Positions 57,201-64,000 of a DNA stretch of 64,000 nt are shown piece after piece. Below the pieces are notes generated by a model, which made no database searches, was not told the DNA's origin, and saw nothing but the letters and a program-made list of their open reading frames with translations. The stretch covers positions 25,256,750-25,320,749 of the forward strand of contig NC_062215.1 of the NCBI RefSeq assembly GCF_902686445.1. The letters are read 5' to 3'. How positions within the stretch are numbered: the stretch's first letter is position 1; the number at the start of each line of letters is the position of its first letter. A program made the translations under genes and the position numbers. This DNA comes from Sciurus carolinensis. Lineage: Eukaryota; Chordata; Mammalia; Rodentia; Sciuridae.

Positions 57201-59343
57201 AAAATTAGATCACCATGTAACTCTTAAGATAAACCTTATATATATCTCTAAATCTGTACTGCTGTCTGTGTATATACTTTATGAATACATTTCTGTCTAT
57301 GAATCCATATAAAGCTCTCCAGGGCAAATATGCTGAGAATTATGACAACAAATCCAATCTCTTTTGTTTTTCTTTTCTTTCTGGGGGGCAGAGTTGGGGT
57401 TTGAACCCAGGGCCATGCACATGCTAGACAAGCACACAACCACTAAGCCCCCATCCCACCCTAAGTCCAACCTCTTTGGATCCTGGTATCCCACTCAGGC
57501 TTCTGGAGCTGAGAGATGAGGACAGCAACCCAAACTCTCTCTGCTTTACCAAAACACAGGTGTCACTACTCACCTTTGCTACCAGTGATGACTGGCACAT
57601 TACGTGGTCGAGAGCGACAATCAAAGATAATTGGTTTCTGAACCCAAGGAATGAGAAAGTGAGTTCCTTCCCCTACCACAATGTCCTGTACGCCTCGGAA
57701 TCGGTCAAAGATGACAGCTCTGTGCCCAGCATCCACTAGGAAGGAAGGATAGTGACATGTCAGAAAGGTCCTTTGCCTTTTAAACCACAAGGGTCATGTC
57801 TTTCAAAGATCCCTGTTGCTTTCTGTTTATTTACTGAGTATTGCTTCTCACTCTGTCTTCCCAAATTTATGGTCTCCAGAGGTTTCTAAATAGCTGCATA
57901 ACTAAGCAATCACTTCCTGTCTCACATGCCTCCCCAAGGTCTTTGTTTATAAGACCTTGGAACCCTTTCTCCTTTAGAAAACTGGTTGTTGATTTTCTGA
58001 TTAATCATCCCATCCCCACACTCCCAACCACACATTCCTAGGAATCATCTCCCCAAACTTCTACAACTCACAGAGATTTTCACTATTACAATATGTTCAT
58101 CCTGGTTCCAACATAGCCCAGTACAGCAGCATCCTCACTAGGAGCATCCTGAAATTCAGAAGGTCCCACTCAGAATTTCTAAGAGTTCAGTTTTTCTACA
58201 CTGGCGGGGGTGGGAGGGGGATAGAGAGCTATCTTGTTGATTCAGAGAGAAATTCGGTGATGGAGACCACTGTTTAGTTGTACAGATTGAGACCAAAACA
58301 ATCGCAGTATCAAGAGCTGCCATATAAGCCAAACAGGCTTTTCTCATTTCTTTTTTATAGGAAATTGAATCCAGGGGTGCTCTACCACTAGTGATATCCC
58401 CACCCCTTTTTAAATTTTTTGTTTTGAGACAGGACCTTGCCAAGTTCCAAGACTGGCCTAAAATTTGCCATCTTCATGCCTCGGCCTCTGGAGTTGCTAG
58501 GATTACAGGTGTGCCCTGCTGTGCCTAGCCCAAGTAGGCTTTTCCAATCAACTATGAACTCTATAGACTTTAGAGTTGATCCAAATACCTTCACTCTGAA
58601 AACAATCCTTTTGTCTGACAGCCAGGTGTGTGTCAATCTACAATTGTTTTGGGCATGAAAGTAATAGAATGTCAGAGTTAAAGGGGATCTTAAAGATTAA
58701 ACTAGTTCAAACTCATTGCTTGACCAATGAGGAAGCTGAGGCCTACAGAGATAAAAGCAACTTGCCTAAGGTCACATGGTAAAGTTGAAGACAGGCTAGC
58801 TTAAACCCTTAAACCTTGTTAAAAGGTAGGCAATACGTTGTAAAGACAGTTTTTTTGAAACTAGCAAAGTAAAAGCTGATGCTCAGGACAAGATCATCCA
58901 AACTGAACTAACTAAAGTCTTTGCTGAGTTGTTCCACGCACAGGCAGAAGAGAACAGATAAGATCTCCACTTCAGGTAGCCAGTGCAAATCCCAATACGC
59001 TGCCACAGTACCGGGTGATGTAGCATCACTTTGAATGGATAAGAACAGCTGGAAACATCCAACCAGCAATGACTGGGAAGCTCTTTTTGAACAGGCTCTA
59101 ATAATACAAGCATATGATGGGGGAAGGCAGTAGGTGAGATCGCTTCACAAACATTCAGACAGTAGCTACCATCAAGAGTGTCACGGGCTATGTAGTCCAA
59201 CAGAAATTCTCCGGTAAAGGGCAGTGACCCACCACCCCTCACCTCAGAGCCTCACCATTATATAAGGCAGAGTTCACCACGCCTCCTGCAACAGCTAAGG
59301 CCAGGCCAAACTTGCCAATGGATTCAAACACTTTGGCAGCCAT
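51032..59343 (-). CDS. PHB1: Prohibitin 1, complete spliced coding sequence (6 coding exons)
   Basis: Prohibitin 1 is a subunit of the ring-shaped PHB1-PHB2 complex of the mitochondrial inner membrane, where it acts as a chaperone/scaffold, holds m-AAA protease and supports cristae; nuclear roles with Rb/E2F are also reported (family knowledge). The coding join on the minus strand is 59343-59256, 57735-57574, 55422-55280, 55122-55006, 52815-52720, 51244-51032. Lengths sum to 819 bases, 272 residues plus TGA, the usual family length. The protein starts [20 protein letters not shown], a hydrophobic N-terminal membrane anchor (about residues 2-25), followed by the SPFH/PHB domain (about 26-185, including [15 protein letters not shown] and [16 protein letters not shown]) and a C-terminal coiled coil (about 175-215, [19 protein letters not shown]), ending SVLLQLPQ. 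The start ATG has a good Kozak context (A at -3, G at +4). All junctions are GT-AG and in phase. I see no break, so the gene looks functional; by recall it appears essentially identical to the human protein. Confidence 0.97.
51643..51720 (+). mobile_element. ID SINE in PHB1 intron 6
   Basis: GGAATGTAGCTCAATGGTAG and CCCTGGGTTCAATCCCCAGC. Confidence 0.9.
51917..51995 (-). mobile_element. Degenerate ID SINE in PHB1 intron 6
   Basis: TGGTGCAGGGACTGAACTCA and CTGAGTTGCACACTTAGCCC. Confidence 0.7.
52720..52815 (-). CDS. PHB1: PHB1 exon 6
   Basis: 96 bases, exactly 32 codons, [20 protein letters not shown] through RARFVVEK, covering the start of the coiled coil. The acceptor is CCCCTTAG before 52815 and the donor is AAG|GTGAGC at 52720/52719. 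Both ends are in phase 0, so skipping would keep the frame but remove part of the coiled coil. Confidence 0.97.
52816..55005 (-). other. PHB1: PHB1 intron 5
   Basis: Longest intron of the gene at 2190 bases, notably free of recognisable ID/B1 SINEs. I see no RNA gene or alternative exon that I can support. Confidence 0.9.
55006..55122 (-). CDS. PHB1: PHB1 exon 5
   Basis: 117 bases, exactly 39 codons, [20 protein letters not shown] through GLILDDVSL. The donor is TTG|GTAAGG at 55006/55005. The acceptor before 55122 reads TTCTGAAACCAG: the pyrimidine tract is interrupted by GAAA just before the CAG, so it is a rather weak site by sequence. The reading frame nevertheless fixes this junction. 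Confidence 0.96.
55280..55422 (-). CDS. PHB1: PHB1 exon 4
   Basis: 143 bases, [20 protein letters not shown] through [12 protein letters not shown], the centre of the SPFH domain. The acceptor is CCCTAAG before 55422 and the donor is GTG|GTGAGTG at 55280/55279. It ends in phase 0. Intron 4, which follows, is only 157 bases, the shortest in the gene. Confidence 0.97.
55490..55652 (+). mobile_element. ID SINE with extended tail and (AAAT)n in PHB1 intron 3
   Basis: GTTGGGGTTATGGCTCAATG, GTGTGAGGCATTGCGTTTGA, then ATAAAATAAAGGTCCCTCAA and an AAAT array (55608-55650). Confidence 0.88.
57366..57455 (-). mobile_element. ID SINE in PHB1 intron 3
   Basis: TTGGGGTTTGAACCCAGGGC and CATGCTAGACAAGCACACAA. 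Confidence 0.85.
57574..57735 (-). CDS. PHB1: PHB1 exon 3
   Basis: 162 bases coding from [18 protein letters not shown] to NVPVITGSK, the first half of the SPFH domain. The acceptor is CCTTCCTAG before 57735 and the donor is AAAG|GTGAG at 57574/57573. Its last base starts the aspartate codon finished by exon 4. Open frame runs past both ends, but those extensions are intron and not protein. Confidence 0.97.
58344..58535 (-). mobile_element. B1-ID composite SINE in PHB1 intron 2
   Basis: GGAAATTGAATCCAGGGGTG then B1. AGGCTTTTC at 58335-58343 and 58536-58544 is the target-site duplication. Confidence 0.88.
58655..58800 (+). mobile_element. MIR fossil in PHB1 intron 2
   Basis: CCAATGAGGAAGCTGAGGCC and TTGCCTAAGGTCACATGGTA. 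Confidence 0.65.
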
Positions 59344-59370
59344 GTTTCCTTCTGCTGGACCCACTCACAC
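59256..59370 (-). CDS. PHB1: PHB1 exon 2 (start-codon exon)
   Basis: Carries 27 bases of 5' UTR (59370-59344) and the first 88 coding bases (59343-59256), encoding residues 1-29 and the first base of codon 30. The hydrophobic stretch [12 protein letters not shown] is the membrane anchor. The acceptor reads CTCTTAG before 59370 and the donor is G|GTGAGG at 59256/59255. The split valine codon is completed by exon 3 (G+TG). Only 59256-59343 is translated. Confidence 0.95.
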
Positions 59371-60536
59371 CTAAGAGGGTAAAAACAAAATAAAACGACT
59401 TGAGCCCAAACCCTCAGAGAAAGGTCTGAGGCACAACATTCACTTCTCAAGCTTGTTATTTATTTTCCCATTCCTGAGAGCTCTAAATCACCAACTGAGG
59501 GACACCTAATAAATAACACCACATTTGGCAAAGTGCAGCCATCAATTCCTCACGACCTTTTTCTTTTGCAGTTTCTTTTTTCAACCAAAAAAAGAAAAGG
59601 AATCTGGGACATTTGGTTCAATAATGGGAACAAGACATGGGGAACTTGCACCACACTAAACCACACTCCCATTTCCTGGACAAAAAGATCCCAAGAGACA
59701 CTGAGTGGTTGGTTCTATGCAATTCTGGTTTGGAAAAATAACTGAAAGAACACGCTAAATGGTGATACCAACAACAAAAATAAATAACAGTAAACTGCCA
59801 TCATTTATATTGGACAGTTTATGTAACTCTCACAACTACACTATGAAGTTAATTATTACAGATCAGGAAACAGAGGAACACATAAAGGTGACTTGAGACG
59901 CCCAAGATCACCCAACTACTAAATGGCAGAACCAGGATTAAAACGCAGAGGTCTAATTCTAGGAGGTACGGCTTAACTCCTCACCATGCCACTTCTCAAC
60001 ATCCTGGAGTGAGAAAAACCGATTAGTACCAGCTGGATGATATTCTGGGCTCGAAATAACACAAGAACCAACTGAGGAATGTCTCTAAGCTGCTGCTGCA
60101 CTATGAGGAAGAGCTCAGAACCGGGAGAAGGGGCGGAGACGCGGTGGGTGGGCGCACAGGTGACCTAACTAAAAACCACTCCAGCCTTTAACTTTTTCAT
60201 CACCCGCCCCAAAGTTGTCAAAACCCCCCTCCTGCCTCCCAGACCTCAATTTCGGAACCACCCGGATCTCTCCCCGCGCGTTATCTTCCTTCCCTGACAC
60301 CAAGACACTCAATCCTTTTTCTTTCCAGTGGTTTCTGGATTTTTCCACACCCTGCCCCCATACACACCTCCCTTACCCTGCGCAACCCCTGGCCTGTCCT
60401 GGGTTCAGCCCTTTCCCCTTGCCCACAGAACGGACACACACATGCACCCCTACTCGCCCAAAATGCAAATAGGAGGGCAGAGGAAGGTAGCACATACAAT
60501 CAGACACAAGCCTGGGGCACCCCTCGCCATTCTCAC
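59371..60536 (-). other. PHB1: PHB1 intron 1
   Basis: GT-AG intron between the non-coding exon 1 and the start-codon exon. It holds a MIR fossil (about 59790-59965) and a GC-richer stretch near the promoter (60100-60530). No SINE of the recent ID/B1 type is seen. Confidence 0.8.
59790..59965 (+). mobile_element. MIR fossil in PHB1 intron 1
   Basis: GATCAGGAAACAGAGGAACA and AAGATCACCCAACTACTAAA. Confidence 0.65.
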
Positions 60537-60592
60537 CTGCTTACACTCTGACCTCCACATGAATTCCTCAACCACAAATACTGCGCGTGCGC
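60537..60592 (-). other. PHB1: PHB1 exon 1, non-coding (5' end approximate)
   Basis: A donor AAGCAG|GTGAGAATG sits at 60537/60536 on the minus strand, just below a TATA-less GC-rich promoter. Splicing to exon 2 at 59370 gives a 5' UTR ending CAGCAGAAGGAAAC before the ATG. The transcription start is not determined; 60592 is a guess based on the CCAAT box about 50 bases upstream. The exon carries an upstream ATG (60560-60558) opening a 9-codon reading frame. Confidence 0.75.
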
Positions 60593-60650
60593 GGGACAGC
60601 TGCTCCTCTTTCCCGCCCTCTCTCCAAGATCGGCACCTCTGATTGGTGCT
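60580..60650 (-). promoter_or_regulatory. PHB1: PHB1 core promoter (CCAAT, E2F/Sp1, NRF1 motifs)
   Basis: On the gene strand, in order: a CCAATCAG box (60646-60639, NF-Y type), GGGCGGGAAA (60618-60609, which is both an Sp1 core and an E2F TTTCCCGC match on the other strand), and a perfect NRF1 palindrome-type site (60593-60582, CGCGCACGCGCA). There is no TATA box. NRF1 control suits a mitochondrial protein gene. Motifs are seen; binding is inferred. Confidence 0.75.
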
Positions 60651-60720
60651 GAGGAGCGCAGTGAATTCTGGGAAGCGTGTTTTGCAGTCTGTTCTGCTTT
60701 TTGCGACTCCTGGTAGATGG

Positions 60721-60733
60721 ACTACAATTCCCA
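60721..60733 (+). promoter_or_regulatory. ACTACAnnnCCCA motif (ZNF143/THAP11-like), copy 1
   Basis: ACTACAATTCCCA is an exact match to the mammalian promoter motif ACTAYRNNNCCCR, bound by ZNF143/THAP11-containing complexes. It lies about 130 bases upstream of PHB1 exon 1. Confidence 0.7.
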
Positions 60734-60814
60734 AAAAGCCATGCGGCGACCGACCCGCGTAAGAAAGTCTTTTTTCTTTGGTGATAAACTGTGGGATGTT
60801 GCCACAAAGCCTTT

Positions 60815-60827
60815 TGGGGACTGTAGT
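60815..60827 (-). promoter_or_regulatory. ACTACAnnnCCCA motif (ZNF143/THAP11-like), copy 2
   Basis: The minus strand reads ACTACAGTCCCCA, also matching ACTAYRNNNCCCR. It points the opposite way to the copy at 60721, about 80 bases away. Confidence 0.65.
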
Positions 60828-62714
60828 TCCCTGGGGATAAATGCACGTGCCTATCCTGTATAGTCGCTAGGGACTGCCCTAAGTTGAGCCCCAGGAACTT
60901 GAGAAGGCGGGTCTGGACCTCCTGTGGCAAACATGGCAGGGGCAAATTTATGGCTGTTGAAAGAGGACGGTTGGAATCTTTGAAGAAAGTTGTGAAATAA
61001 CTGGTGAACAGAGAGATACTAAGTGGTGAACCTTAAGAGATACTAAGAGCCGTCTTTTTTCCAAAGCCTTGTCTGGAAAGGTCCTCAAAGTCGTGAGGCT
61101 TTGATTGCCAGAGCCAGAGCCAGAGAAAATCTTAGAAACCATCTGGACGAGAAAACAGGCCAAGAGAGGAAGTATTCATGCAGGGCCGCGCACTAAGTGA
61201 GCTTACAATGCAGATCTCCTGAACATAATTTTTTTAAAAACGTTGTATTTGGAAAAGATTCAAGAATAGTACAAAGAAACACGTGTATCTTTTGTCAGAT
61301 TCACCTATTGTTAACAGTTCACTCAGTACATTGGCTTTATTTTTTGTTCCCTCTTCTCTCTCCCTTTTTCCCTCCCCTCCCTTTTCTTTCCCCGGCCCTC
61401 CTCCTCTCCGCCCTCTCCCTCTCTGGAAAGGATCGTGTATTTTCAAAGAATAAGGACATCCTCTTACTTGAGTAAATGTAATTAACCCTCTACATCCTAA
61501 TTTTGTCGATTTTTCCAATAATAAACTTTATAGCACTCCCCTCCAGTATAGGATACCATCTGTATTTATTTCTCATATCTTTAATCCTCTTTCATCTGAA
61601 AGTTATTCTCAGCCTTTCTTTTTCTTTTATTAAGTGAAAAACACAAACAAGCAAAGAAAAAAAAATGATGTTTCTCATTTTAGACTTGTCTGATGTTTCC
61701 TCATGATTAGATTCAGATTTTGTGTTCTTAGCTAGGATACTACATAAATGATGTACGGACACATAATTGTAACAAAATTAGGCCCATTTATGGATTCTGT
61801 CAGGATTGGATTTGTTCCTTCTTTCCCTACATTTCTCTCCTTGATGATTCCTTCTCGTCTCTGCTTGTCATAACCAATGGCCAAAAATACCTATGGTAGT
61901 AGTCTTCAGGTGGTATGGATTTGCCCAAACCAACCATAACTTTTTCCTCAAATCTTTAGAGTCAAGAGAGCTGGAAGTTTAATCCACTCTCTTCATTATT
62001 CTGTTTTCAGCATAAAGAACAAACTTGGTGCATAGTAGGAGCTCAGTTTTTGTTGAATGAATCAGTGATGAAGGACATTGAAGTGACTGAACAGGCTGTG
62101 GTCAGATAACAAGACAGGGTGCCCTAGCATCCTGCGAGAATAGCCTTAGTGTTGTTTGCCTCTAGTCCAATAATCTGTGTCAAGAATGCTGAAAATATTA
62201 GTATAATCAGTATTTATTTGTTCAATGTTTTATAATTTCCAAGTCTGTATATCTACAGCTTCCCAACTGAGCCTCATTAAAATCCATTATTAAAATCTAT
62301 TTTACAGATAAGAAAAAGGAGAGTCAGAAGTTAAATGGCGGGCTCATGGCCACTCACCCAGTCAGTGCTAGACTAGAAGAACAGGCCTTCTAGGTCCAAG
62401 TCCTGCATTCTTTCTACTTCCCCATATTGTGTCCTGGGAAACAAAGGCAACAGGAAAACCCAGATGATGTGAGGACTTCACACGGACTTGGCGTAGTTGT
62501 AGGTGGAGAGATGGGGAGGATGAGGATAAGCAAACTGAGGACGGTGTTTGAGAATAATGTAACTGTGATGAGGCAAAGATTAGGAACAGAACAGCACTGG
62601 TGCGTGGGCTTTAGGAGTGGTGCCAGTCCATTACTACATAAAGCATGCTCACCTTCAGTCCCTCTCCCCAGCCAGGGGAGAAGGTGTGTGGGTCAGAGAT
62701 AAGAACAAATACAT

Positions 62715-62890
62715 CTTGAATACCTACCATGAACTTGTTGCTTTATCAATAGGTAATCTCACTTAGCCCTGTGTTCATATCTCCATTTTGGAAATGATGA
62801 AATGGAGATTCAGAGAAGTCAAGTGTCTTATTTATAGTCACGCAGCTGATATCTGGCAGATATGTCTGAGCCCACAGCCTGTGATTTTCC
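62715..62890 (+). mobile_element. MIR fossil
   Basis: AATACCTACCATGAACTTGT and GTCACGCAGCTGATATCTGG. Another MIR-like piece lies at about 62215-62330. Confidence 0.6.
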
Positions 62891-63267
62891 AAGCTATGAA
62901 AAGGGGTGGTCTGTAAGTAGAACCTTAACACAGTTTGATTCCATCCTCTAGCTCAAACCAACAAGGAAAGGGTCATAATTAAAGTAGAAATTATAGAAGA
63001 ATGTCTCTTTTTCTTCATTCACTTAACACATATATTTAAGAGGCCTACATGCCCCAGAGATGCTAGACTTTGGGGAGATGGTGATGAAGACAGAGGAGGA
63101 TCTTGTCCTCCATGGGATTTACATTCTGATGTGGGTTGTGTGCAGAAAAAGACCAAGGAAACAAATAAATGAACTATATGAAATTTTGACATGTTTCGTG
63201 AAGAAAATAAGCAAACAATAGGAGGATTGTGAATTTGCATGAAAGATTTTGGTTGCAAATAACAAAA

Positions 63268-63475
63268 TTGGACACAGTGGGGCAAGCCTGTAATCCCAGT
63301 AAGGCAAGAAGATCGCAAGCTTGAGGCCAGCCTCAGCAACTTAGCAAGGCCCTAAGCAACTTGCAAGACCCTGTCTCAAATGAATGAATGATGAATGAAT
63401 ACATACATACGTACATGAATAAAATAGGGTTGGGGATATAGCTCAGTGATAGAGTGCTCCTGGGTTCAATCCCAA
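63268..63475 (+). mobile_element. B1-ID composite SINE
   Basis: GGCAAGCCTGTAATCCCAGT and GGGGATATAGCTCAGTGATA, with an ATGA/ATAC-rich linker and a GAAA/GGAA tail to 63502. Confidence 0.88.
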
Positions 63476-63981
63476 AGAAAGGAAGAAAGGAAGGAAGAAA
63501 GATGGATTCCACTGGCTTAAACAATAAGGAGAAACCTCTGTTATGGGAGATAACAAGTCCCAAGGTAGGTGCTCCTGGGTGGGTTAATTCGGTGTCTCAC
63601 CAACCTCAGTGATACAGGTCTTTCTTCTTTCAGCCCTGACATCTTCAGGTGTTAACTTTTGTCCTCATGCTTGTCTGCTCAAGGTCTCAAGATGGCTACA
63701 GAAGTTCCAAGTTAATGTTCTCATACTGTAACCAAAGGTAAGAAAAGGCATAAAAATGAAGTTGAATTTCCACCAGACATCCCTCAGGTGTTACCTGGCA
63801 GAACCATTACCACCTTGTCCATTTTGTGCCAGTCAGTGGCAAAGGAATGGAATCACTGTGTTGCAGCTCCATGTACCAAGAGGCAAGCTCTGGGACTGGC
63901 CCGACCTCTCGTAAATCTAACTCATCTCCTAATACCCTAACAAATCCAAATGGAGGTTCCTGTTAGCAAAGAAGGAGGGAG

Positions 63982-64000
63982 GGCCGGGGGCATAGCTCAA
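63982..64000 (+). mobile_element. ID SINE cut by the window end
   Basis: GGCCGGGGGCATAGCTCAA is the start of an ID element. Confidence 0.75.

Larger units (their letters stand above)
55423..57573 (-). other. PHB1: PHB1 intron 3
   Basis: The intron between exons 3 and 4. Contains an ID element with an extended A-rich tail and AAAT microsatellite (55490-55652) and a minus-strand ID (57366-57455). The rest is unremarkable unique DNA. Confidence 0.9.
57736..59255 (-). other. PHB1: PHB1 intron 2
   Basis: GT-AG intron. Contains a minus-strand B1-ID composite with target-site duplications (58335-58544) and a MIR fossil (about 58655-58800). Nothing else recognised. Confidence 0.9.
60650..64000. other. 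Region upstream of PHB1
   Basis: Beyond the promoter motifs (to about 60.9 kb) this is intergenic. It holds a pyrimidine-rich tract (61348-61425), MIR fossils (about 62215-62330 and 62715-62890) and SINEs at 63268-63475 and 63982-64000. No gene recognised. Confidence 0.7.

Noticed and set aside
57566..57790. Open frame reading through PHB1 exon 3 as one unspliced protein
   Set aside because: Only 57574-57735 is exon; both ends run into introns with clear splice sites.

Overview
The window is nuclear genomic DNA from a rodent, most likely a squirrel (Sciuridae: ground squirrel or marmot type). Two things support this. First, it carries dozens of tRNA-derived ID SINEs and composite B1+ID SINEs, whose ID part carries an A box like TAGCTCAGTGG and a B box like GGTTCAATCCC, and which end in a B1 monomer reading GCCTGTAATCCCAGC. 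Second, the composites are long B1-ID dimers of the type typical of squirrels rather than of mice or rats. There are no bacterial-style operons, and most open reading frames are short chance frames or pieces of repeats.

One protein gene can be read completely: prohibitin 1 (PHB1), on the minus strand at about 50.09-60.59 kb. It has seven exons, six of them coding. The coding lengths of 88, 162, 143, 117, 96 and 213 bases sum to 819, giving a 272-residue protein. Every intron has GT-AG ends, and the reading phase is kept at every junction. The 3' UTR ends near an AATAAA signal at 50102-50107. The 5' exon is non-coding and lies below a promoter with CCAAT, E2F/Sp1, NRF1 and ACTACAnnnCCC (ZNF143/THAP11-like) motifs.

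The second landmark is a strong CpG island at about 21.6-22.8 kb with a consensus minus-strand splice donor (exon end 22128) and a (GGC)7 tract. In human 17q21 the gene 3' of PHB1, on the same strand and with its 5' end facing PHB1, is ZNF652. Strand, order and distance all fit, so the island is called as the ZNF652 promoter and non-coding exon 1. Positions 1-22127 would then be part of ZNF652 intron 1. No ZNF652 coding exon lies in the window.

Layout: 1-22.1 kb is the putative ZNF652 intron 1, dense in SINEs and L1 fragments, with an AT-rich palindromic tract at 10.44-10.61 kb. 22.1-22.8 kb is the CpG-island promoter. 22.8-50.1 kb is intergenic, with SINE, MIR, L2, LTR-like and DNA-transposon fossils, a decayed C2H2 zinc-finger pseudogene at about 32.1-32.4 kb, and a few motif clusters that could be enhancers. 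50.1-60.6 kb is PHB1. 60.6-64 kb is the PHB1 upstream region. No new defence system, gene cluster or other clearly undescribed machine was seen. The more unusual signals are the zinc-finger fossil, two perfect palindromes, an unidentified dispersed repeat present twice, a short upstream ORF in PHB1, and the promoter architecture of the two genes.
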